From NCBI GenBank assembly GCA_010015655.1, contig ML976773.1, forward strand, positions 45,766 through 109,765: 64,000 bases of DNA. The letters run 5' to 3'. Source of the stretch: Bimuria novae-zelandiae CBS 107.79. Lineage: Eukaryota > Ascomycota > Dothideomycetes > Pleosporales > Didymosphaeriaceae. Position numbers and translations under genes: made by a program. This document shows, one piece after another, positions 1-10,921 of this stretch (position 1 is its first letter; each line of letters begins with the position of its first letter). The notes beneath the pieces are model-generated. The model was given only the letters and a program-made list of their open reading frames with translations, did not search any database and had not been told where the DNA came from.

Positions 1-481
1 ATGATGGGCGTGCTAGGTTTGCTAGTGTGCGGAAGGCGAGGGTCTGAGTGGCACGGCCCAGTCATATCCACCGATCTACCTGTTCTTGTACTGTGTTATA
101 CCGTGGCTTGAAGAGGCTGCGATGGTGCCAAGATTCAGCCGGTCTATCTTTTCTTCTCGATGCTACGTCCAGATCATGCTAATCCTAGTGAATCTCCTAG
201 CGTATCTAGTTAGCAGATGTATACATCGTCTCCAGTATCGTGGATCGCTAACCTGATTTCTCTCAACGAGTACCCTTTCACCAAGTGCTTTGAACCAGCC
301 TTGTACCAGGATATCCTTCCATACTCACTTCTGTTCATTGCATATACACACAACTGAGTTCCCTCACTGCTTCACCACTCATGGAAGGAAATCCAGGCGT
401 GGTTTTGATCACTGAATTCTTCCATTCTTCACGACCCAATGCCGAAAGCTATATGCCGATAGCTCCTCCTTCATACGGGTA
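1..481. other. Intergenic, no gene seen
   Basis: No open frame with recognisable protein character is seen here. It lies downstream of PSF2, so it should contain that gene's 3' UTR and terminator. Confidence 0.5.
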
Positions 482-1292
482 TCACCGCATATCCATTTCA
501 TCGTCATCGAAATCCTGACTCGGACTATACCCATTCTCCCTATCCCTCTCCTTCCTCGCCTCCTCCCGACTCTTCCCAATCTTCCTCAGCCCATCCACCA
601 CACCCGTAATAAAGGTCCTCGCCTCACCCACCTCCATTCCTCCCACGCCATTCATCTTCACGCCACCCCCGGCATCCAGCACCTCCACGCCCTGCCGTAA
701 CTTCGCCATGCGCGCTTCCCGCAGCCCACGAAGTAGTTTTCGCACCTCGTTCGCGTCGTCGAAATCCTCGGGCGCGGCTTCCAGCAGCATCGACCCGAGC
801 TCGAGCCAGTGGTATGGCAGCGCGTCGGCGGTAGCGTCGGCAGTCGAGCCGGGGAGGAAGGGCGGGGAGAAGACGAGGGAGGTGCCTGAGGGGAGCGGTG
901 GGAGGCGTGGGGGTGGTGAGAAGGCGTCGATTTCGGTTTCGTACTTCAAGATCGCGGAGAGGGAGTCTGGGGAGAGCCAGGGTGGGGGCACGATGTTGGC
1001 GCGGCGCTGGCGTTTGAGGAGGAGGGCGAGCCAGAGGGGGATGGAGGCGCGTTGGGGTGGGTTGAGCGGTTTTAAGGGGCCCTGGATATGTATGAGCTAT
1101 CAATTCACTGAGCGCAGAGAAGGGTGTGCTGTGTGTGGTGTGTGTGTGTGCGTAGCGGGGGTAGCGGGGCAGACGTACGCCTAGCAATTCAAGGCCTTCG
1201 AGGCGCTGGCGCGGTATTATGGTTACGAGCTCCATTTCGCATATAAAGGCTATTTCTGGGGGTGTGAGCCCCGGGGGAAGCGGCAATGCCAT
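482..1292 (-). CDS. PSF2: GINS complex subunit Psf2
   Basis: Subunit of the GINS tetramer (Sld5-Psf1-Psf2-Psf3), which joins Mcm2-7 and Cdc45 in the replicative helicase in the nucleus. There are two exons, 1292-1179 and 1081-482, with a 97-bp intron (1178-1082, GTACGT...CAG), giving 237 residues, close to the usual fungal length. The N-terminus [16 protein letters not shown] followed by [18 protein letters not shown] is the well-conserved Psf2 start. Exon 2 resumes with [19 protein letters not shown] and continues through [20 protein letters not shown]. The C-terminal tail is acidic ([10 protein letters not shown]). The start is the only ATG that gives the conserved N-terminus. It is divergent from ALG10 across 208 bp. 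Confidence 0.95.
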
Positions 1293-1500
1293 TGTCGGAA
1301 GAGTTTCGGTTGATATTGAATGTAAAGTGTGACGTGAAGTGTGACGCGATGTGGACGCGTCGGTGTGAGGAAGCTTTACCCGATTCGCTCTAGCGTTCTC
1401 CGGAATCTGCGGTCCACCCACGTGGAGCGGCACATTCACGCTCTATCACGATTACATCAACCGACTTTGAGAGTCGAAGAAGAGATATTTGACCGTGTCG
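1293..1500. promoter_or_regulatory. Divergent PSF2/ALG10 promoter spacer
   Basis: Only 208 bp separate the two start codons, so both core promoters and 5' UTRs must lie here or overlap the neighbouring gene. No clear TATA box is seen. This is inferred from gene geometry. Confidence 0.5.
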
Positions 1501-3298
1501 ATGGGCTTGCTGATGCAGGCGTGGGCGCTGCCTGCTGCCTTTATAGCAGTCGCGAACCTTTCGACCACGTGGTTCATGCTCGTCTCCGAAGAGGTGCCGG
1601 AACCCTATCTTGTAAGCATTTGCGACTATGAGTAGTGATAACTTGGAATGTATAGTAATGTTTGAATAGGACGAATTCTTTCATGTGCCGCAAGCGCAGA
1701 GGTACTGCCAGAATGACTACACGTGGAATCCAAAAATCACCACGCCGCCAGGGCTGTAAGTAGCGCTAGAGGGTCTACACTGAACAGAATATATACTGAT
1801 ATCCGTAGCTATCTTGCATCGCTCTTGTTCAAGCCTTTAGCGGGATGCGACACGTCGAGTCTACGAGCGCTGAACGTCGGAGCCTTGTGCTTGATCTGTG
1901 TTCTATCCTACCAAATTCGACGGACTTTGCGCGCACCTCCTGCAAAATTCCAAAAGCCAAATAAGCAGCCGTCCAGACCCGAAAGTAAGGATGATGAAGC
2001 ACAGCTGTCTTTTTTGGATGCTCACACCGCTTTGAACATCTGCCTCTTCCCGCCGCTTTTCTTCTTCTCTGGTCTTTACTACACCGATGTAATGTCCACG
2101 CTCGTCGTGCTTGCCGCGTACTCTACGTATTTGAGCCAGCGAGGGAGTACCAATTACTTCCTGTCAAGTTTTTTGACCATCAATAGCGGCGTCATCGCGT
2201 TACTGTTCCGCCAGACGAACGTTTTTTGGGTGGCCGTATTCCCTGCCGGACTCGCTGTCGTGGAAACGCTGAAGCGGTATGACGAAATATATGACACTTC
2301 AGTCGCGGAGGCCGGACCAAGACGTAAGTTACGTGGCAAAGAGGGTGATGAAGCAAAAGATTGACTCGCTTTTAGACTACTTCGCCTTTCTCCTGTACCT
2401 TCCTCGCGATGTTCTCATGAACAGGCCGATCGCCGTGATCAAAGCAGTACTCCCATACCTAGCACTCCTAGCTCTGTTCGGCGGCTTCGTCCTCTGGAAC
2501 GGCGGCGTCGTCCTAGGTACACTCCTCCCTTCCTCCCTCCCACTCCCTCTGCTAACCCACCCAGGCGACAAATCCGCGCACGTAGCGACCATCCACCTCC
2601 CCCAAATGCTCTACCTATGGCCCTACACAGCCTTCTTCTCCCTCCCCACCATGCTCCCAGCCCTCCTCCAGCCCATCCTCCCCACCATCCCTACGCGCCT
2701 CCGCTCCCTCCTCGAGAGCAACCTCACAGGAACCTCCCAGCACACAACACCAAGCCTCCTCGCAGGTGTGCTATTCACAGCCTTCGCCCTCGTAGCCGCC
2801 CACTTCAACACCCTCATCCACCCATACACCCTAGCCGATAACCGGCACTACGTCTTCTACATTTTCCGTTATCTGCGCCGAGACCCTGCCCTAAAATACG
2901 TCGCCGCGCCAATATACTACATCTGCGCATACCTCACCGTCCGCACCCTCGCTGCCCCTGCCACATCTCCCATCGCCCCACGTATCCCGAAAAAACAGGC
3001 CCGTCTCACAGACCCGACGCAGTCGACGCAGATAAGCTGGGTCATCATCTGGACAGCTACGACGGCGCTCAGCGTCATCACCACGCCGCTCGTCGAGCCG
3101 AGGTACTTCATCATTCCGTGGGTTATGTGGAGACTGCATGTGCCGGAGGTGAGGCTGGGGGGTGGGAAATATGATAGGAGGCTAATGCTGGAGACGGTGT
3201 GGTTGGGGGCGGTGAATGTGTGGGCTGGGTATATGTTTTTGGCGAGGGGGTTTGAGTGGGGGAGTGAGAAGGGGAGGGTGCAGAGGTTTCTTTGGTAG
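1501..3298 (+). CDS. ALG10: Dolichyl-P-Glc alpha-1,2-glucosyltransferase Alg10
   Basis: Adds the last (third) glucose to the lipid-linked oligosaccharide in the ER membrane, using dolichyl-phosphate glucose, before N-glycan transfer. There are five exons: 1501-1611, 1670-1755, 1809-2323, 2376-2516 and 2565-3298 (about 528 residues). The family signature is spread over the first exon junctions: EEVPEPYL, then DEFFHVPQAQRYC, then WNPKITTPPGLYLASL. Later come GDKSAHVATIHLPQMLYLWP and the C-terminal HPYTLADNRHYVFYIFRYL. Many hydrophobic segments fit a polytopic ER glucosyltransferase. Intron 4 (2517-2564) is 48 bp and stop-free, so it could be misread as coding. It converges on the CHK1 gene. Confidence 0.94.
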
Positions 3299-3650
3299 GG
3301 GATGTTGGGTATGGGATGTTGGGTATGGGATGGAGAGTGCTGGAAGAGGTGCGGCTGGATGGTTGAAGTGGTTGGTGTATTCGAATTTGGTTATTTAGAT
3401 CTGGGCATGGTGGAGTGCGGTTGGGTGTGTAGGTCTACATAGAGAGCGAGACATTGTCGGGTTATATGAGCCACAGGTTTATTCAATTACGGATATCTAC
3501 TAATGCAAACCCTTCTGGAATAGCCAGCAAAAACTCGGTTTCCAATATCATGCCTCACCCAAAGGCGGACAACCGGGCAGCGGAACTTTCAAATAACCAA
3601 AATAGCCTTCACACTGGGGGCCAACCCAGCTCCTCTACCTTTCAACTTCC
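3299..3650. other. Convergent 3' intergenic region
   Basis: Spacer between the stops of ALG10 and CHK1. It holds a short tandem GGGATGTTGGGTAT repeat just after the ALG10 stop and no supported gene. Confidence 0.5.
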
Positions 3651-5555
3651 TCAGTCCGGCCTCAACACCGCATCCCCCACACACCTCACCACATTTTTGA
3701 AAAACCGCCTCCACTCCAAAGGATCCCCACTCGCCTTCACAAACCTCACCTCCGTAACCTTCTCCCCCATTATCGACGTCCTCTCCACAACAATATGTCC
3801 ATTAAGCCCCTGCCTCCGCCCATCCGCCATCTTCACTCTTACGCTCGCCTTCCCCGCACGATTCATCTCCGCGAGCTGCTCGTCCGAGATAGGCGAGACC
3901 GGCACGCCAAGCCGATGCAGGGCCTCCACGATGAGCGGAACGAGCAGTGAGATTGTGAGGGGCGAGAGGAACCGCGAGAGCGAGTACGCGGGCATGACGT
4001 CACCGAATTTGCGCGCCATTTGCGTGAGCGTCATGGGCACGGTGGGAGTGGCGTAGAACTGGGACATGGACGGGTCCTGCGAGAGGACGTCCTGCGTTGA
4101 GGGCGAGAGCTGCGAGAGGTACGAGGGGCAGCCGAACGGCATGCTCGAAGCGGGCATTTGGTTGTGCGCAGCGGGCTGTGAGGCGGATACGTTGTCGTAG
4201 GAGGCCAGGCGGGGCGGACGTTCCCAGTCGAACGGCGTTTCTGCTATAGGTGTCTCGGGCTGCGTGGAGGAGAGAATGTTGATGTTTGCGGGGTTGGCGC
4301 GGGAGCGGTGCGGGTCCGAGTCGATGTCCATGGCGTCTGGGTCTTGCGAGAAGCTGCACTGGGACTGGACTGGTGGGCGGTCGACACCGATGCGTAGCTG
4401 GGAGAGCATCTGTGTTGCCATGCCGACTTGGTTGGTGAGGCGCCCGTTGGAGGCGAGATAGGGGTTCTTCCGTGTGTACCACGGGTGCGTCCGGATCTCG
4501 TCGAGCTTCATCCTCTCGTGGGGGTCTAGTTTGAGCATGCCCCTCAGTAATGAGAGAAGTTCCGCTGGTATTTTCTCCCAGAGCTCATCTGTTGTGCGCC
4601 CTTTCGTTTCAACGTACTCTCTGAACTCGTCGCTTCGCATGGTCGGCTCTTCCCACGGTGTGTTCCCCACGAGTAGTACGAACAGAACGACGCCGCAGCT
4701 CCAGATATCGCATATATTCGCCTCGTACCCGTCGTCCAGAAGATCCTTCCTCTTGCTCCGCCGCCCGCTTACAATCTCAGGCGCGATATACGGCGGACTA
4801 CCACACACTGTATGGCACAACTTCTTATTCCCATCCTTTTCGAACAACGCGGCCAGCCCAAAGTCCGCGATCTTTAAATCTCCATCGCCACTCAAAAGTA
4901 CATTCTCCGGTTTAATATCACGGTGTGCGATACCCTTCGAATGCATGTACCCCAACGCATCAATCAGCTGATGAAAATACACATGAGCGATATCCTCGCC
5001 CACACCCTCATCCGCCTCGATCTTGTCAAAGAGGTCCCCGCCATCAGCGAGTTCCATAGCAATCCAGTGCCAGTGCTGATCTTCGCCGTTGGCCAGGCAC
5101 TGAATGATGTGCGCGTGTTTGCCGAGGTGCTTGTGGATAGTAACCTCCATGGCAATGTGCTTGGGAGAAAGGCGGCCATGCTTCAGGGCGTGCTCTTTGT
5201 TAATAAATTTCACGGCGATCACTGGCGTGGGTGCGTTCATGGGTGTTGCTTTGCGGATGCTGTTGTTGTTTAGAAGGGTTTGTGATAGAGAGTGTATGGC
5301 TTACGAAGCGTATGCGCCCATTCCTATTGTCTTGCTGACGATGCGAAAGGGGAGGTTCCCTGGGAGAGGGGCCATTTGGCTCTGGCAGTATGTTAGCTAA
5401 CATCTCCTTGGACTTCATCAACGCGGTTCGCACTTCGTCGTGCATTCACTATTTCAGCATCCGGATCCACCTGCATTTTCGGCCCCACGTGGGGTCGGTT
5501 GAATGACTGAAACGGGAAAGAAAACACTTACGTTGGGTGGAGGCGGTGCCGCCAT
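3651..5555 (-). CDS. CHK1: Checkpoint serine/threonine kinase Chk1
   Basis: DNA-damage and replication checkpoint effector kinase. Three exons are inferred: 5555-5532 (24 bp, MAAPPPPN), 5381-5305 and 5259-3651, giving about 569 residues. The kinase domain is N-terminal: the glycine loop IGMGAYAS, the ATP lysine in AVKF (near residue 51), HRDIKPEN (catalytic Asp near 148), DFG (near 166), then GSPPYIAPE and DIWSCGVVLF. A linker follows, with SQ motifs (QCSFSQDP, LSPSTQD, LSQDPS) that could be ATR/ATM targets. The C-terminus (LNGHIVVERTS ... EWRRFFKNVVR) resembles the Chk1 KA1-like regulatory domain. An in-frame ATG at 5375 in exon 2 is an alternative start that removes exon 1. The glycine loop is interrupted by the second intron. 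Confidence 0.93.
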
Positions 5556-5985
5556 GTTTGCGGCCCTTCAGAAAGTTTGAATCGGATTAAACAACTTGTA
5601 GAGATGGAAGGTATCAAATAGTTGATGGATAGTCCTACTCTGGGGTGATATACTGAGCTGCTGCCTGAAGAGTCGCGAGGTCGTCGCGTCGGAAAACACG
5701 CGCACGAACCACGCGCCAGCCAACCTTATTCTTATCGATAACACGCCGTGTCACATGACTTCATTAAGCCCTCGAGTGGACGTGCCCCTCTTTCTCATCA
5801 ACAGACTTCCGTCACGAATACTTCTGCACCTTATCTAAACAAGTACAGCTTAACTCTTTAGACTAGCCTTAAAACGCCTTTTTTGAAACATCGAGTACGA
5901 AGGGACGCACGTACTCCTCCTTAATAGCAACCCCCTAGGGACTTTTGGCCTATACGCCTACCTGCCTTATACGGCCCTTGTAGAC

Positions 5986-6019
<34 letters not shown>

Positions 6020-6181
6020 AACAACTACAGCACGAATTTATTCGATTGCAATGCTAGCGCACACCCTCAGCCATTCAGGTCCCATTCAATATCCTACCGG
6101 AGAAAGCAGCGACCCCTGTCCCCTCCCAAATTCCAGCTTCGAAGCCGTCAGACCTCCCTGAGCAGACACTCTACTCGGCAT
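5556..6181. other. Intergenic with AT-rich centre
   Basis: Upstream of CHK1. It contains a (CT)14 run at 5991-6018, and the rest shows no coding frame. The promoter and 5' UTR of CHK1 are expected here. Confidence 0.5.
5991..6018 (+). repeat. (CT)14 microsatellite
   Basis: Perfect CT dinucleotide run of 28 bp, about 440 bp upstream of the CHK1 start codon. Confidence 0.97.
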
Positions 6182-8004
6182 CTAAACCAACCCATTCTCC
6201 TGATTCTCAAATACCTTATATAAGCTCGTACTATTCCACGAGCACGTAGCAAGCAACTTAAACGTGCACATCCCCTCCTCTACCTCCGTCAAATCCACCA
6301 GCGTCTCCATCACCGTCCTCGCGTCTCTGCGCTGCGCCTTATCTTCCTCAAACACCCCCACCGCATCGATGATGCAGAACACGATGATATGCCCAGGTAC
6401 CTGCGCGATTAGCCTCTCGAAAATATCGCACAGGTCGTCAATGTCTTCATAGTCGAGGGATCTGATCTTCCGCACGGTGGTGAGCTCAAAGTTGGGGTAA
6501 GCGAGGAGGAGTTGCGCGATGAGGTTGCGCAGCATGCCGGCGGGCCTCTGTCGGGGCCTTTGCGGTGGGTGTGCTCGCTGCAGAAGAAGGAGAGGCTGAT
6601 AGCTTCTTGGGCTAGCGTTTTGCGCTTTGAGGTCTAGGGGCGGACGGTTTCGGCGAGCTTTGCACTGACGTAGGGCATGGGTGATCGCTGGGCGGCTGCG
6701 GAGCAGTTTCCGTTCACGAAGGGGGCGGTGGAATGTGGTGTGACGATCCAGCGGTGGAGTTTAGGGTCTTGCATCAGGGCCATGATGCGGCTTTGTGTGT
6801 CCTTTGATAACGCCCATGCCATTCTGAGATTGACGGAGATATCATTGGGTGTGGTAGAGTCCTTGGTATCTAATGCTTCCAGCAGAGCTTTTCGGGAGCG
6901 AGCGCGCTCTTTGATCATAATCATGTCTTCTGAGGAAGCCGCCTTTCTCACAGACTGGGGTGGGAGCCGCAAGGCCCTCATATTGGGATCGATCAGTGCA
7001 TTGGCACTCAAGAAGCTTGTTATGACCCCTTCAAGGTACTTCACTTTCTCCAGAGTCTCAAGATTCGTGGCCTGGAGTGCCCGAACCTCGGTGTTGGTAT
7101 TCATGGAGGTCTTGTAGTGGCAGCCTTGAGCAGCTTTGGCAAACAGATCTGCATGCGTCTTCATGACGCATATGCTCTCCATCATGTCCTCATGATACGA
7201 GTCCGGCTTGAAGAAGGCCTTGAGCAATTGCTTCTGGGCCTTTTGCGAAAATTATGCAACTATCGGGTTGATGCACGCCAGGACAGACGCATAGAGGTCT
7301 CCCGCGCAGGCATGAAGTTGATTCGAGGCCTCGAATACACCAACAACCTCTTGCGTGTCAAGCAGAAGGGAAGGAATCTCGGTGAGAGCCATGACAGCAG
7401 TGTCGTCCATCTCTTTCAATCGTCCTGCGGCGCTAATCACGAGTTTGAGGCCACCGCACATAAGCGATAGATATTCGTTTGAGGACGGAAGTAGGGCCAT
7501 CCACGCGTTCACAGCTTCGTGCTGCTTTCCCAGCTTACTGAATCCTTTTTTAATGGTAGCGAAAACGCCCTTGGCGTCCTCGTAGCGCTCGCGGGCGTGG
7601 TCAACTTCTGCGCATACGTCGTCCCACGTAGTCAGACTCTTCAAATCCAGACCAGCCTTCAACGGACTTCCTGCCGTCATCTTCTCGTACGATCGGATTG
7701 CTTGTTGGAGCTGGAACTTCTGCTTCTCGACATCTTGGTAGAGCGCATCGTTGAGGAAGTGCTTTTTAGTAGTTGACTCTACAGTAGGGGCGGCGTCAGT
7801 GTCGGGTGCGAGTATCTCCACGATTTCCGGAACAGCCTGGACAAAGCCAGACGACAATGGCGCGGTGATGTCCTTGGTGGCGATAGTTGGCACTTTGTCT
7901 GCCAGTTCGTCGCCTTTGTGAAGAGCACGTATCGCCTTGAACGACCTGAGGAGACGTGGAGTATGTACTACCGGACCGACTCGACACCCGAAGAGGATGG
8001 TCAA
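6182..8004 (-). pseudogene. Decayed fungal STAND/NLR-like N-terminal protein
   Basis: One long minus-strand frame, broken at three places, resembles the N-terminal part of fungal STAND (NACHT-type) proteins. Readable stretches are AIRSYEKMTAGSPLKAGLDL, KGFSKLGKQHEAVNAWMALL and LSLMCGGLKLVISAAGRLKE. After an in-frame TAA (7252-7254) it continues as FSQKAQKQLLKAFFKPDSY. A TAG (6634-6636) interrupts it again, just before TSKRKTLAQEAISLSFFCSE. A one-base frameshift near 6545-6575 precedes MLRNLIAQLLLAYPNFEL and RLIAQVPGHIIVFCIIDAV. No clear Walker A motif is visible. The upstream end has no ATG (it opens with TTG), so the gene is also 5'-truncated. The domain name is from memory of the family (DUF7708-like) and is not certain. 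It lies head-to-head with the AAA pseudogene. Confidence 0.7.
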
Positions 8005-9143
8005 GAGATGTTGTATAATCAGACTCGCAATTCCTCTCTTGCGATTGACTGCTTCTAACTCGACAGCGATGGCAGGAAACTAGGTGCCAAATCAAAGCGT
8101 TTCGTGATTGGAGAATTCAGCGGCAAAGTTCCAATCGCGTCACTGAATGTGGCGCCTCTGGAATTCTTTCCCGAAGCTGACTCGATACGAAATGAACTCA
8201 TTTGTAGAGGAAAAAGATTCAAATCGTTGATAAGCAAGATGCGGGCTCGCTATCAAGGCGTGACGATGCGAGACCCTTTTACCGGGTGCAATGAGAAGGA
8301 CCAGGTAAGCCCGATCTTCCCAAATAGACATGACAATGACTGAAGATATATGTTCAAAATCAATTCCGAAGTCGTCTTAGACTAAGCTTCGACGATCGAC
8401 CATTTCCGCAAGGTTCTATACCCTCTCTGGTCCTTCGGCTTTGACCAAGGTGTTGTGCGCAACCGAACAGTCCCTGATAAGAGAGAGGTATTCGAGCCCA
8501 AGAACTGTGGTCATGCCATGTGCAATGATTGCACAGACATCGTGGATGACATCGTCCTGGACACCGAACGTCGCATGCAATGGATCCATTCGACGGATCT
8601 ACTTCGCTATATTCATGATCCCGGTGCTCATGATCTGAGTGAGGACCGCCTGATACTTCTTCCCGCTAAGATTACGGATACGCCTTACTCTATCGAAGGT
8701 GGTACCCCTTGGCTATCGAGCACATTGAAACGGAGTATAAAACACAAGCGTCAACCGGCTTCACGGACCTGGTTCTGCCAGAAGAGCACGAACGGATCGT
8801 TCGAGCTCTTGTGAAGAACCAGCTCAAAAAGCAAGGCATGTCACCGAAAGCCGACAGTATAGAATCTTTGCGTTCACGCTCAAAGCAGGCTGCTGTCTTC
8901 ATGGACGTAGTGCGTGGAAAGGGCCAAGGATTGACGATCCTCCTTCACGGTGTACCTGGAGTGGGCAAGACATCCACTGCCGAGTGCGTTGCTGCAGAGC
9001 TAAAACGGCCACTGTTCCCTGTGACTTGCGGTGATCTGGGAAGCCAGTTGAATGGTTCCGAGTCGGTGGAGGTTAAGCTCAACGGGTACTTTATGCTTGC
9101 CCATAAGTGGAAGTGTGTGTTACTCCTCGATGAGGCTGATGTC

Positions 9144-9151
9144 TTCTTGGC
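9144..9151 (+). repeat. 8-bp target site duplication, left copy
   Basis: TTCTTGGC lies immediately before the CAGCGCTG terminus and is repeated exactly at 10007-10014. Removing the element and one copy restores the AAA frame as DVFLAKREK. Confidence 0.95.
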
Positions 9152-10006
9152 CAGCGCTGCCAACGAATCGAACAGGATCCGAACAAGGTGCTTGTTCGTT
9201 CGTTCGGCCCACATACAAATGTACGTACGTTCGAGGCGACTCGAACAGGAGCGTCTTCGAACAGTACAACGAACGTTTGGCCGAACGTTTGTATATATAC
9301 AAGTTTCCTAATTAGGAAGGAGGTTGGTGTTGTGGTCGAGAAACTGGCTGCCGTCCACCAGCTGGATGTTTTGGCCGGCATCCTTCTTGACGACGTGGTT
9401 GAGGAGACGTTTGCCTTGCCAGAGGCGGGTCCATACAATAGGAAAACGAGCTCCGGACGCTTTCAGCTCGCCGGGAAACTCATGCGTAGGAGCGACGGAC
9501 TCCACTTCAGATGGCGAGTCATCCAAGCTCTCGAAGCTCTCCGCCATCGCCATGACAGCTGCCGTACGCGACCCGGCATGGTGATAGCTGTCAAATGCCA
9601 GCCGGGTCGACTGGGTCGACTGCGAGCGGGTAACAAATTGATCCATAACAAGATACGCTCACGGCTGACGATGGGAAACAGTGGTAGGCACGTCGACGAG
9701 AAAACTCAGAGTTTTCTTCTCCTACAAGAACGTTGCACAGGCAATATACGACAACGCCACGCGTGGCACAAGGCCAGCAGAACAAGGTAATACTCCACCA
9801 ATTAGGACAGAATCCCCATACTAAATCGATTAAACGTAGTCCCGAACAACTGAACAACCGAACAACCAAACGTTTGGCTCTAATAATGCGTTCGTTCGAA
9901 GCTCTGTTCGACCCACTATGCCTGTTCGTTCGATCGATCCAAAACACCAGAAAACGCCGTTCGGATCGATTGTTCGGATCGAACGTTCTGTTCGTTGGCA
10001 GCGCTG
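9152..10006. mobile_element. Non-autonomous hAT-type DNA transposon (855 bp)
   Basis: Perfect 16-bp terminal inverted repeats, CAGCGCTGCCAACGAA at 9152-9167 and its reverse complement at 9991-10006, are flanked by the 8-bp direct repeat TTCTTGGC. CAG...CTG ends with an 8-bp target duplication are the hallmark of the hAT superfamily. The inverted repeat continues imperfectly inwards (GATCCGAACAA on both sides). The outer 150-200 bp on each side are dense in GTTCG/CGAAC motifs that could bind a transposase. The core (about 9320-9730) has gene-like composition, with a 112-residue minus-strand frame at 9646-9308 that I do not recognise. No transposase is encoded, so movement would need one in trans. 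Confidence 0.92.
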
Positions 10007-10014
10007 TTCTTGGC
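10007..10014 (+). repeat. 8-bp target site duplication, right copy
   Basis: TTCTTGGC follows the right terminus directly and leads back into the AAA reading frame (GCG AAA AGA GAG). Confidence 0.95.
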
Positions 10015-10921
10015 GAAAAGAGAGAAAGGCGGCGACCTGAACCGCAACGCCTTGGTCTCCACATTCCTTCGAGTGCTGGAGTACTACCCCGGCATCCTCA
10101 TCCTGACGACGAACAGGGTCGGCGAGTTTGACGAAGCATTCAAATCCCGCACCCACGTGTCGCTGCACTATCCGAAACTGAAAGAGGATTCCACAGCTCA
10201 GATCTGGGAGTCGCACATCCGACGTCTGAAAGATAGCGATCTAGGCGTAGATATCGACGAGGTTGCCATCCGGAAGTTTTACAGAAGGTTCTGGGCCGAC
10301 AACGTCAGAGACAAGAAGCTCTCTCGTCAGTGGAACGGTCGACAAATCAAGAACGCATTCCAAACAGCGATTGCTTTAGCAAACTAGGACTTCCACGATA
10401 AAGCCCATGGGTCGAAGTTGAACAGCCCCCTGGTGGAGGCGAAACACTTCAAGCTCGTCCAGAAGACAGGCGCTCAATTCGACGATTACATTAGCAAGGT
10501 TTATCATGTGGACGACGACAAAGATGTATACGCGGTGATTGCACAGCGTGAAGAGTTGCGCAATGACGAATTCTCCAGTGACTCATCTGAGAGCGACGAT
10601 GGGCGTCGCCGTCATCGAAAGGGGCGTGGTTCCGATTCGAAGACGAAAGCTCGGAGGTGGCCAAAAAAGGTTGTTTCCGAACAGGACTCGGAAGTGTCAG
10701 CAGAGGAGGATGACTCAGAGATCAGAATAATGGAAATCCAGATTGAAGTGCGCAAACTCAAAAAGAAAAAGGCTCCGTCGGATGAAGACGACTATCGAGT
10801 ACGTAAACTGGAGCGTGAACTAGTCAAGTTGGAAAAGCTCTCAAAAGCCTCAGGGAAGGGACGAGTAGGACGCGAGGAAGGGACGGATGAGGACGAAGGG
10901 GAAAGATGGGGTTCGAAATGA

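Larger units (their letters stand above)
8067..10921 (+). pseudogene. Decayed AAA ATPase (DUF7025-type), split by hAT element
   Basis: Resembles the large fungal AAA ATPase family with an N-terminal DUF7025-like region. The readable N-part is SKRFVIGEFSGKVPIASLNV, preceded by a good 3' splice site (CTAAC...CAG at 8066) whose 5' exon is missing. The ATPase core has HGVPGVGKTS (Walker A), LLLDEADVFLA (Walker B) and, after the insertion, AKREKGGDLNRNALVSTFLR and GILILTTNRVGEFDEAF. Lesions: TAA at 8383-8385 after KINSEVVLD; a one-base frameshift near 8694-8698, before RWYPLAIEHIETEY; the 855-bp element at 9152-10006; and TAG at 10385-10387, where the family usually has Trp in AxWDFH. The tail to 10921 is Lys/Glu/Asp-rich with coiled-coil character (EIRIMEIQIEVRKLKKKK). 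No full-length product is possible. Confidence 0.82.

Noticed and set aside
624..1439. 271-codon minus frame as one gene
   Set aside because: Only its first 38 ATG-led codons are PSF2 exon 1; the rest is intron and out-of-frame exon 2.
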